The translations under genes and the position numbers were made by a program. Positions 45,289 to 51,690 of a stretch of DNA of 51,690 bases are shown here, piece by piece (position 1 is the first letter of the stretch; each line of letters opens with the position of its first letter). Under the pieces are notes generated by a model that made no database searches, was not told the DNA's origin, and worked only from the letters and a program-made list of their open reading frames with translations. Source of the DNA: DYRG01 sp041161065 (GTDB lineage Bacteria; Pseudomonadota; Gammaproteobacteria; Beggiatoales; Beggiatoaceae); assembly GCA_041161065.1 (NCBI GenBank), contig JBEAVE010000015.1, positions 1-51,690 on the forward strand, in the 5' to 3' direction.

Positions 45289-46275
45289 ATGAAATGGTAC
45301 AAATTATTAGGCGGTTTAGTTGTCGCAAGTTTGGTTTTAACCGTGCACGCCAAAGAACCCATCGTGATTAAATTTAGTCATATTGTCGCCGTCGATACGC
45401 CTAAAGGAAAAGCGGCAGAACAATTTAAGAAACTTGCCGAGAAATACACCAATGGAAAAGTGAAAGTAGAAGTGTATCCTAACAGCTCATTATTTAAAGA
45501 TGCCGACGAGTTAGATGCGTTACAAAATGGCAAAGTACAAATGCTCGCACCGTCGATTTCAAAATTGAGTCCATTTGGTGTGCGCGATTTTGAAATTTTT
45601 GATTTGCCCTATTTGTTTGATAATTATGATGATTTACATAATGTTACGCAAGGTCAAATCGGTAAAAACTTGTTTAATAAACTAGAGTTTAAAGGTATTC
45701 AAGGGTTGGCTTTTTGGGATAATGGATTTAAACAAATGAGCGCAAACAAACCACTCAAAACACCCGATGATTTTAAAGGGCTAAAAATGCGCGTTCAATC
45801 TTCAAAAACCTTAGAGCTACAAATGGAAGTTTTGGGTGCAATTCCTCAAGAAATTCCCTTTTCTAAAACCTATGAAGCACTCAAAACAAATGCCGCTGAT
45901 GGCACTGAAAATTCGATTTCTAATTTCTACACCCAAAAAATCTACGAAGTTCAAAAGGTTATGACATTAACAAATCATGGTTATTTAGGATATGCGGTGA
46001 TTGTGAACAAAAAGTTTTGGGACGAATTACCAAATGCTATTCAACTTCCTTTAGAAAAAGCGATGGAAGAAGCGACCCAATTTGCAAATGACATCGCGAA
46101 GAAAGAAAACGATGAAGCATTAGCTAAAGTCAAAGCCTCTGGGAAAACCGAAGTGATTGAATTAACGCCTGAAGAAAAAGCTAATTTGAAAAAGGTAATG
46201 ATCATTTCTCACGATAAGCAAGATATTATTCCCAAATCGTTTCTCCGTTGGTGGCTTTGTGGTCAAAAATGCTAA
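45289..46275 (+). CDS. dctP: TRAP transporter substrate-binding protein DctP, first copy, aberrant C-terminus
   Basis: Periplasmic dicarboxylate-type binding protein, 328 residues, with signal peptide ending VHAKEP. The DctP core is intact: FSHIVAVDTPKGKAAEQFKKLAEKYT, KMRVQSSKTLELQM with the carboxylate-binding Arg, DGTENSISNFYTQK and NHGYLGYAVIVNKKFWDEL. It closely parallels the next gene until HDKQDIIPK, where copy 2 continues TLIESIHKATDFKK but this copy ends SFLRWWLCGQKC. Neither alternative frame restores a match, so the last helix has been replaced or lost. The start at 45289 follows AGGAG; an upstream in-frame start (45262) would spoil the signal peptide. Confidence 0.88.
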   Translation: MKWYKLLGGLVVASLVLTVHAKEPIVIKFSHIVAVDTPKGKAAEQFKKLAEKYTNGKVKVEVYPNSSLFKDADELDALQNGKVQMLAPSISKLSPFGVRDFEIFDLPYLFDNYDDLHNVTQGQIGKNLFNKLEFKGIQGLAFWDNGFKQMSANKPLKTPDDFKGLKMRVQSSKTLELQMEVLGAIPQEIPFSKTYEALKTNAADGTENSISNFYTQKIYEVQKVMTLTNHGYLGYAVIVNKKFWDELPNAIQLPLEKAMEEATQFANDIAKKENDEALAKVKASGKTEVIELTPEEKANLKKVMIISHDKQDIIPKSFLRWWLCGQKC

Positions 46276-46343
46276 TGGAACTTGACATTTCTAAAACAAA
46301 GGGCTAGCCTAGAATTTTCTATCTCAAATTGGAGGATATTATA

Positions 46344-47336
46344 ATGAAACTACATCATGTTTTAAGCGGGTTATTAGTGGCTGGATTGATTTTAACGGTT
46401 CACGCGGAAGAACCGATTATGATTAAATTTAGCGACGTAGTTGCTGCGGATACACCCAAAGGAAAAGCGGCAGAACATTTTAAGAAACTCGCCGAAGAAT
46501 ACACCCAAGGAAAAGTTAAAGTTGAAGTGTATCCAAACAGCCAACTTTATAAAGACAAAGAAGAGTTAGAAGCCTTGCAAATTGGGGCGGTTCAAATGTT
46601 AGCACCTTCTTTGGCGAAGTTTGGACCGTTGGGTGTGCGTGAATTTGAAATTTTTGATTTGCCGTATATCTTTGATGACTATAAAGATTTGCATAATGTT
46701 ACGCAAGGAAAAATCGGTAAAGATTTGCTCAAAAAACTTGAAACAAAAGGCATTTTAGGATTAGCTTTTTGGGATAATGGTTTTAAGCAAATGAGTGCGA
46801 ACAAACCCTTAAAACAACCTGAAGATTTCAAAGGTTTAAAAATGCGCATTCAGTCTTCAAAAATCCTCGATTTACAAATGCGTTCGTTGGGAGCAAATCC
46901 TCAAGTGATGGCGTTTTCTGAAGTGTATCAAGCCTTACAAACCGGTGTGGTCGACGGCACAGAGAATCCTGTTTCTAATTTCTATACGCAGAAAATGCAC
47001 GAAGTCCAAAAATTCATGACGTTAACAAATCATGGTTATTTGGGTTATGCGGTCATTGTAAATAAGAAATTCTGGGAAGGTTTGCCTGCGGATATTCGCA
47101 CCGCCTTAGAGAAAGCAATGACCGAAGCAACGAGCTTAGCAAATGACATTGCTAAGAAAGAAAATGATGACGCACTTGCTCAAGTTAAAGCCTCTGGAAA
47201 AACTGAAATTATTGAGCTTTCTCCAGAAGAAAAAGCCGCTTTGAAAAAAGCGATGATCGTTGTTCACGACAAACAAGATCGTATTCCCAAAACCTTGATT
47301 GAAAGTATCCACAAAGCCACTGATTTCAAGAAATAA
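46344..47336 (+). CDS. dctP: TRAP transporter substrate-binding protein DctP, second copy
   Basis: A 330-residue binding protein with signal peptide (ending VHAEEP). Full-length DctP: FSDVVAADTPKGKAAEHFKKLAEEYT, FEIFDLPYIFDDY, KMRIQSSKILDLQM with the conserved Arg, VDGTENPVSNFYTQKMHEVQK, and a normal C-terminal helix. C4-dicarboxylates such as malate, succinate or fumarate are the likely ligands by family. GGAGG precedes the start at 46344. A palindrome follows the stop, and the membrane components come after an intervening lipoprotein gene. Confidence 0.92.
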   Translation: MKLHHVLSGLLVAGLILTVHAEEPIMIKFSDVVAADTPKGKAAEHFKKLAEEYTQGKVKVEVYPNSQLYKDKEELEALQIGAVQMLAPSLAKFGPLGVREFEIFDLPYIFDDYKDLHNVTQGKIGKDLLKKLETKGILGLAFWDNGFKQMSANKPLKQPEDFKGLKMRIQSSKILDLQMRSLGANPQVMAFSEVYQALQTGVVDGTENPVSNFYTQKMHEVQKFMTLTNHGYLGYAVIVNKKFWEGLPADIRTALEKAMTEATSLANDIAKKENDDALAQVKASGKTEIIELSPEEKAALKKAMIVVHDKQDRIPKTLIESIHKATDFKK

Positions 47337-47353
47337 TTTCTTTTAATTCCCCG

Positions 47354-47383
47354 ATTCCCATGTATTTTAAATTGCATGGGAAT
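47354..47383 (+). repeat. palindrome (CCCATGTA type), second copy
   Basis: ATTCCCATGTA at 47354-47364 pairs with TGCATGGGAAT at 47373-47383 (11 bp with one G-U pair, 8-nt loop), 17 bases after the second dctP stop. It shares TCCCATGTATTTT with the palindrome after parE. It may attenuate transcription between the abundant binding proteins and the membrane genes, or protect the dctP mRNA 3' end. Confidence 0.6.
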
Positions 47384-47409
47384 TTCAATTATTTCAAGGA
47401 GTTATAATT

Positions 47410-48123
47410 GTGGTTAAATCACAACTTTTGTTTATTATTAGTGTTTTACTAATTTCAGGATGTTCAAGATCAATTTCTGATGCCAATAATCGTTACTCTA
47501 GTTTGTATGGTGGAGAATTAAATGATTTAGATGTATTGGGAGTAAACGTGTATGCTGAAATATCTGACGATGAAATTTCAAAAATATTAGAAACAAGAAG
47601 CCAAACAGGTTCAATTAAACTAAAAGAAGGTGATAAAGTTTTGCTAATTCAATCGGGGGCTATGATTCCTGATGAAATTATGGTCAATGCAATTTCAAAA
47701 TATTATGTTGTAACTCCTTTTACGGGAATTCCCCAACATAATAAAGAAAAAGATAAAAATGCTCCAGTGTATTCAAAGTCTTTGCGTTATGCTGCGGCAA
47801 CGGCAGGCATTGAAACTATTATAGTTTATTGGGGAGTTATTGATACAGAAACTGACCCTTCTTTCTCAAAAACTATTTCTTGGATTCCTATTTTGGGTAA
47901 TTTTGTTCCAGATGAAGAAAAACGTATGAATATTCGCTTAAAAGTTGCAATAATTGATGTTAAAACAGGTAAATGGGAACTTATTTCTTCAAAGGGATTT
48001 TTAGACAGTAGTTACAGTTCTTATACTACTCGCAATTCAGTTGATCAAAATCTTGTAAAAGCTTTAAAAGAAAAAACTTACCCAGCAGCAGTGGAGGAAA
48101 TCGTCAAATATTACTCAAAATAA
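47410..48123 (+). CDS. uncharacterised lipoprotein in the TRAP operon
   Basis: A 237-residue lipoprotein with lipobox LISGC (Cys near residue 18). The GTG start follows AAGGAG at good spacing. I do not recognise the family. Visible are a Tyr/Asp-rich N-terminus, a strand-rich core (GDKVLLIQSGAMIPDEIMVNAI, ETIIVYWGVIDTETD, RLKVAIIDVKTGKWELISSKGF) and a helical C-terminus. The pattern VDVKTG-like plus WELI recalls outer-membrane lipoproteins whose strands bind partners, but no function can be claimed. It lies between dctP and dctQ, where no such gene is normal, and its base composition is more AT-rich than its neighbours. Confidence 0.75.
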   Translation: MVKSQLLFIISVLLISGCSRSISDANNRYSSLYGGELNDLDVLGVNVYAEISDDEISKILETRSQTGSIKLKEGDKVLLIQSGAMIPDEIMVNAISKYYVVTPFTGIPQHNKEKDKNAPVYSKSLRYAAATAGIETIIVYWGVIDTETDPSFSKTISWIPILGNFVPDEEKRMNIRLKVAIIDVKTGKWELISSKGFLDSSYSSYTTRNSVDQNLVKALKEKTYPAAVEEIVKYYSK

Positions 48124-48169
48124 AATTTTCAACTAATTCAATAAATTACATCAATAAGGAGGACATTTC

Positions 48170-48859
48170 ATGTTAAAAATTTTAGACCATTTGGAAGAAT
48201 GGTTAATTACCTTTCTAATGGGTGCAGCGACATTAATTATTTTTGTGGCTGTTTTGCACCGTTATATTTCTGGTTTCTCAATTCCTGTTGTTCAAGATTA
48301 TCTATTGCAACTTAATATGAGTTGGGCGCAAGAATTGTGCATTATTATGTTTGTGTGGATGGCGAAATTTGGTGCAGCGTATGGGGTAAGAACCGGTATT
48401 CATGTTGGGGTTGATGTATTAGTGAACCGTTTATCCGATAATAACCGTTTCAAAATGATTACATTTAGTTTGTTAGCGGGGGTTGTTTTCACGGGGATTG
48501 TGGGCACATTGGGCGCGCAATTAGTGTGGGAGAACGGTATGCACTATTTTGTTTTCAAAACCATTGGAATGGACGTGAGCAATATTCCCGAAGGTCCTGT
48601 TACACCAGACTTAGAATTATCAACGTGGATCGTGTATTTAGCTGTGCCGTTGGGTTCGTATTTAATGTGTTTTCGTTTTATGCAAGTGGCGTGGAGTTTT
48701 ATAAGAACAGGGGAATTGCCGCGTCATGATCATTCTCACGTTGAAGGGGTAGAAAAAGAAGAGCCCGTTGAAGATTTAAATTGGTTTGAAATGGACGATA
48801 ATTTGCACCCCCAAGATATTAAGCATCATCACCATAACAACGGAGAGAAAAAATCATGA
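48170..48859 (+). CDS. dctQ: TRAP transporter small permease DctQ
   Basis: Small membrane subunit, 229 residues, four membrane helices (first around 12-35, WLITFLMGAATLIIFVAVLHRYI). The family motif WAQELCIIMFVWMAKFGAAYGVRTGIHVGVD is present. The cytoplasmic C-terminal tail is unusually long, acidic and His-rich (HDHSHVEG and HHHHNN), which could bind metal. AAGGAGG precedes the start, and the stop overlaps dctM by four bases (ATGA). Confidence 0.92.
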   Translation: MLKILDHLEEWLITFLMGAATLIIFVAVLHRYISGFSIPVVQDYLLQLNMSWAQELCIIMFVWMAKFGAAYGVRTGIHVGVDVLVNRLSDNNRFKMITFSLLAGVVFTGIVGTLGAQLVWENGMHYFVFKTIGMDVSNIPEGPVTPDLELSTWIVYLAVPLGSYLMCFRFMQVAWSFIRTGELPRHDHSHVEGVEKEEPVEDLNWFEMDDNLHPQDIKHHHHNNGEKKS

Positions 48860-50142
48860 GCACGGCGATTATTTTTGGATTGTTATTGGCGTTAATGCTG
48901 ACGGGAATGCCGATTTCAATTTCTTTAGGTTTAACGGTTTTAACTTTTCTTTTCACGATGACGCAAGTTCCTATCGAATCGGTGGCTTTAAAACTATTCA
49001 CGGGAATTGAGAAATTTGAAATCATGGCGATTCCGTTTTTTATTTTAGCGGGGAACTTTTTAACGCACGGCGGCGTTGCCAAAAGAATGATCAATTTTGC
49101 GACCTCGATGGTCGGGCATTTTCATGGCGGATTGGGCTTAGCAGGCGTGGTGGCGTGCGCATTGTTCGCGGCGGTATCCGGATCAAGCCCCGCAACCGTT
49201 GTCGCCATTGGCGCGATTTTATTGCCCGCCATGACCAAACAAGGTTTTCCAGCAAGATTTGGTGCTGGCGTGATTACAACGTCGGGTGCATTAGGCATTT
49301 TAATTCCTCCCTCAATTGTGATGGTGATGTATTCAGTTTCTACTAATACTTCGGTAGGACAATTGTTTATGGCGGGGGTTGTACCGGGGATTATGTTAGC
49401 AATGATGTTGGGGATTACAACTTGGCATCGTGCAAAGAAATTTAATTATCCGCGTTTAGAGAAAGCGAGTTGGAAAGAACGTTGGAAAACTTTTAGAGAA
49501 AGTATTTGGGGTTTATTTCTAATAATCGTGGTGATTGGTGGGATTTATTCGGGAATGTTCACGCCCACCGAAGCGGCAGCAATGAGTGCCGTGTATGCGT
49601 TTGTAGTGGCGGTTTTTGTTTATAAAGACATGAAAATAAAAGACGTTCCAAAAGTCTTACTTTCCTCTGCAAACATGAGTGCTATGTTATTGTATATTAT
49701 CACAAATGCGGTGCTTTTCTCGTTCTTAATGACCCACGAAAATATTCCTCAACAAATGGCAACTTGGATGATTGATACGGGTTTAGGAGTGGTTGCATTT
49801 TTATTAGTGGTGAATATTTTATTATTGCTTGCTGGAAATGTTATGGAGCCGTCGTCAATTGTTCTAATTATGGCACCATTGTTGTTCCCTGTTGCAATCA
49901 AATTAGGCATTGATCCGGTGCATTTTGGAATTATAATGGTGGTGAATATGGAAGTGGGTATGTGTCATCCGCCGGTGGGTTTGAATTTGTATGTTGCAAG
50001 TGGCATTACAAAAATGGGGATTACTGAATTAACAATTGCGGTTTTTCCTTGGTTAGTAACGATGCTTGTTTTCTTATTGATGGTGACTTATATTCCCGCC
50101 ATTTCTCTCGCCTTTCCACGATTTCTAGGTATGATGCCTTGA
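48856..50142 (+). CDS. dctM: TRAP transporter large permease DctM
   Basis: Membrane subunit carrying the transport path, 428 residues and about twelve helices. Typical DctM segments: LTGMPISISLGLTVL, FFILAGNFLTHGGVAKRMINF, VSGSSPATVVAIGAILLPAM, GALGILIPPSIVMVMYSV, FTPTEAAAMSAVYAFVVA, MEPSSIVLIMAPLLFPVA and MCHPPVGLNLYVASG. Translationally coupled to dctQ. The system uses a sodium gradient in characterised relatives. Confidence 0.95.
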   Translation: MSTAIIFGLLLALMLTGMPISISLGLTVLTFLFTMTQVPIESVALKLFTGIEKFEIMAIPFFILAGNFLTHGGVAKRMINFATSMVGHFHGGLGLAGVVACALFAAVSGSSPATVVAIGAILLPAMTKQGFPARFGAGVITTSGALGILIPPSIVMVMYSVSTNTSVGQLFMAGVVPGIMLAMMLGITTWHRAKKFNYPRLEKASWKERWKTFRESIWGLFLIIVVIGGIYSGMFTPTEAAAMSAVYAFVVAVFVYKDMKIKDVPKVLLSSANMSAMLLYIITNAVLFSFLMTHENIPQQMATWMIDTGLGVVAFLLVVNILLLLAGNVMEPSSIVLIMAPLLFPVAIKLGIDPVHFGIIMVVNMEVGMCHPPVGLNLYVASGITKMGITELTIAVFPWLVTMLVFLLMVTYIPAISLAFPRFLGMMP

Positions 50143-50187
50143 AATAAATTATATTCCATTTGTTTTTTTATTTAGAGGAGAAGAAAG

Positions 50188-50619
50188 ATGCGTTTTGTGA
50201 GTAGTTTATTATTAGGATTTGTTTTGTTGCAAGGCGCGGTGTTTGCGGAAGAAACTGCGCCCAAAAAGCATAAAGTTGTTATTCAGGTTAATTCCGATGA
50301 TCCCGCTTTGCATCAAATGGCGTTGGGCAATGCGTTAAATATGCAAAAAGCGTGGGGCATGGATAATGTTGAAATTGAAATTGTGGCGTTTAACAAGGGG
50401 TTAAGTTTGATGGCGGGTGATAGTTCTGAATCAAAACGGATTCCGAATTTAGTGCTGCAAAATATCCATTTTTCAATGTGTAAAAACACTATCGATCGAG
50501 CAACAAAACAAAACAACGGCGTTGAACCTAAATTAGAGGAAGGCGTGCAAGTTGTTCCCTCGGGTGTGGCGAGAATCGTTGAATTGCAAGAGCAAGGTTA
50601 CAGTTACATTCGTCCTTAA
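50188..50619 (+). CDS. secreted DsrE-like family protein
   Basis: A 143-residue exported protein. A signal peptide (about 1-20, ending VFAEE) is followed by a DsrE/DsrF-like alpha/beta domain (KVVIQVNSDDPALHQMALGNALNMQKAWG, IEIVAFNKGLSLMAG, PSGVARIVELQEQGYSYIRP). One Cys lies in FSMCKNTI, in the position where sulfur-carrying DsrE relatives have their active cysteine. Periplasmic DsrE-like proteins of this type are common in sulfur-oxidisers, but the role is unknown. AGGAG precedes the start, and it follows dctM by 45 bases, so it is probably in the same operon. Confidence 0.8.
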   Translation: MRFVSSLLLGFVLLQGAVFAEETAPKKHKVVIQVNSDDPALHQMALGNALNMQKAWGMDNVEIEIVAFNKGLSLMAGDSSESKRIPNLVLQNIHFSMCKNTIDRATKQNNGVEPKLEEGVQVVPSGVARIVELQEQGYSYIRP

Positions 50620-50654
50620 GTAATTTTATTTCTCAAAATGCCAAGTTTTGTGAC

Positions 50655-50690
50655 AAAAAATGACGCATTGGTTTTTCTATCAATGCGCCA
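50655..50690 (-). terminator. terminator after the VWA remnant
   Basis: A 10-bp stem (TGACGCATTG at 50661-50670, CAATGCGCCA at 50681-50690, one G-U pair) with a 10-nt loop; on the minus strand it is followed by six T. It is a good rho-independent terminator for the disrupted gene at 50700 and could act as a weak hairpin for the convergent DsrE-like gene. Confidence 0.75.
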
Positions 50691-50699
50691 TTCCTGATT

Positions 50700-51235
50700 T
50701 CAACGAGTTAAGCCCGCGTATAATTGTGGTAGACGTTCGGGGAGGCGTTCGACGTGATCTAAAATGAAATAATTGCGTTGTCCAAACATCCGAGAAACAT
50801 ATTGATCAGCACGCGGATCGAGCGTTAAACAAAACGGCATAATCCCGACTTTTTTGGCTTCTTCGACCGATTTTTTCGCATCAAAACGCAAATATTGCGG
50901 ATCACGCGCATCAACGTCCGCAGGTTCGCCGTCGGTGATGACCATCAATAATTTTTTAGTTGCCCGAATTTGCGTTAAATGATAAGTCGCATGACGCACC
51001 GTCGCACCCAATCGCGTCGAAAACCGCCCTTCCATGCCCGCCAATCGCGCTTTGGGCAAATCATTCCAAGGCTGCGCAAAATCTTTATAACGTTGATAAA
51101 AAACGTTGTGTCGCCCGTCCGAATAAAAACCATGTACCGCAAAACTATCGCCAATCTTTAATTTGCGAATGCGTTGTACGCCTTATCGAGCAGATGTTTG
51201 AGTTTTTGGGTGATGGGGCGATTATCCTCAATAAT
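50700..51235 (-). pseudogene. CbbO/NorD-like VWA protein, frameshifted C-terminal remnant
   Basis: The minus strand encodes the C-terminal part of a von Willebrand A protein of the NorD/CbbO class, partner of MoxR-type AAA ATPases that activate nitric oxide reductase or RuBisCO. Recognisable are IGDSFAVHGFYSDGRHN, LPKARLAGMEGRFSTRLGATVRHA, LLMVITDGEPADVDARDPQYL and the end MFGQRNYFILDHVERLPERLPQLYAGLTR. The frame is open from 51182 to 50700 with no good start. Just upstream, a different frame reads EDNRPITQKLKHLLDKAYNA (51235 to about 51170); a single missing base near 51170 would join it to IRKLKIGDSF. A TAG at 51236-51238 ends that frame, and the N-terminal majority of the protein is gone. 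Confidence 0.75.
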
Positions 51236-51271
51236 CTATAGATTTTTGAATTAGATAAATCGTTTGAGTAG

Positions 51272-51583
51272 CTAATCTGAATTTTTTGGGTTTTCTTGGG
51301 TTGGGGTGGTTAAAAATTGGATATGTTGTTGTAATTGGGGAGAAATCTCTTGGGGGTTTAGTTTATTAATAACCGATTGTAATTGCTCACGATTATGATT
51401 TGAAAAATAATCTAAGGTTGCAATCTTAATAAAATCATCGGATTCAACCGTAAAGTTGTTTAATAAACTGTTTTCAAAGGATTGTTTTTCTGTTTCATTT
51501 AGATTACTAGAGTCGACTGCAGAAATGGCTGCGAAACGAATTGCAGAATCTTTGCTTTTCTCAAATAAGCTATAGTAAGATTC
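51272..51583 (-). pseudogene. C-terminal fragment of an unknown protein, cut by an IS element
   Basis: A 103-codon reading frame without a start runs from about 51583 to a TAG at 51272-51274. It encodes helix-rich sequence (FEKSKDSAIRFAAISAVDSS, TEKQSFENSLLNNF, IATLDYFSNHNREQLQSVINKL) reminiscent of HEAT-like repeats, ending in a Pro/Gln/Asn tail. In-frame stop TAG lies at 51584-51586, at or next to the boundary of the IS630-like element, so the 5' part has probably been removed or separated by insertion. No function assigned. Confidence 0.55.
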
Positions 51584-51690
51584 CTATAAAGATAGAATTT
51601 GCTATAGTTTTATAAGTGAAGAAGGAAGAAGAGATGAGTTACAGTATAGATTTGAGGAAAAAAGTAATAGTTTTTATAGAGAGAACGGGA
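51584..51690 (+). mobile_element. left end of an IS630-family insertion sequence (partial)
   Basis: The element is inferred from a transposase start running off the right edge. Its exact left end is unresolved; the host reading frame stops at 51584-51586, so the terminal repeat probably lies around 51570-51600, where CTATAG occurs twice (51570 and 51602). IS630 elements insert at TA dinucleotides, several of which are present. Confidence 0.55.
51634..51690 (+). CDS. IS630-family transposase, N-terminus only
   Basis: Nineteen codons before the window ends encode MSYSIDLRKKVIVFIERTG, the typical beginning of IS630-family transposases (start of the helix-turn-helix). AGGAAGAAGAG provides the ribosome binding site. 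Truncated by the window edge. Confidence 0.7.
   Translation, partial: MSYSIDLRKKVIVFIERTG

Noticed and set aside
1..51690. tRNA or rRNA genes
   Set aside because: No T-loop GGTTCRANTCC with matching acceptor stem, and no rRNA-like conserved stretch, was found by eye on either strand.

Overview
The window reads as a chromosomal segment of an AT-rich gammaproteobacterium. The evidence is the neighbourhood logic: rpe-gph-trpE-trpG, pilB-pilC-pilD-coaE-zapD, rluD-pgeF, ratA-rnfH, recD, and parE of the enterobacterial/pseudomonad type. A Thiotrichales/Beggiatoa-like sulfur bacterium would fit (type IV pilus gliding system, Chp-like chemosensing, a TRAP dicarboxylate system, a DsrE-like protein, an IS630-type element), but that placement is inference; no rRNA or tRNA gene is present to confirm it.

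Layout. 1-3.7 kb (minus): pgm with a small DUF302 gene, a periplasmic OmpA/TSP3 protein and a glutaredoxin. 3.9-8.9 kb (plus): parE, a large nuclease-methyltransferase resembling a type IIG restriction enzyme, and purN. 9.0-10.8 kb (minus): a SPOR-domain protein and an odd secreted cytochrome c with a PPTGGTTT repeat linker. 11.0-16.3 kb: a DUF455 ferritin-like protein, a convergent MFS-acyltransferase fusion, then an alpha/beta hydrolase overlapping recD. 16.3-18.7 kb (minus): rluD-pgeF-ratA-rnfH. 18.8-20.1 kb (plus): lgt and a BrnT/BrnA toxin-antitoxin pair.

20.1-45.1 kb is a single 25-kb block in which every gene is on the minus strand. Read in transcription order it is rpe, gph, a zinc-ribbon/coiled-coil/PD-(D/E)XK protein of unknown role, trpE, trpG, pilB, pilC, pilD, coaE, zapD, a two-domain PilG, PilH, a TauA/NMT1-type lipoprotein, PilI (CheW), a Cache-type chemoreceptor in the PilJ position, a 2337-residue PilL/ChpA hybrid kinase, two further CheW-like proteins, a small membrane protein with a histidine-kinase-like H-box but no ATPase domain, and rlmH. 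The block holds pilus assembly (ATPase, platform, prepilin peptidase) and an elaborated Pil-Chp signalling pathway that probably controls the pili. The kinase contains five degenerate Hpt-like helical modules and seven 54-residue acidic repeats.

45.3-50.6 kb (plus): a C4-dicarboxylate-type TRAP transporter with two tandem binding proteins (the first with an aberrant C-terminus), an unknown lipoprotein, DctQ, DctM and a secreted DsrE-like protein. 50.7-51.7 kb is decaying: a frameshifted C-terminal remnant of a CbbO/NorD-like VWA protein, the C-terminal piece of an unknown protein, and the start of an IS630-family transposase running off the right edge.

No CRISPR array, tRNA, rRNA, prophage or replication origin was seen. 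No gene-free stretch exceeds 300 bases. The longest (3171-3403, 3659-3949, 10837-11032, 45107-45288) look like ordinary promoter regions, and 1-178 is AT-rich with only a weak hairpin.
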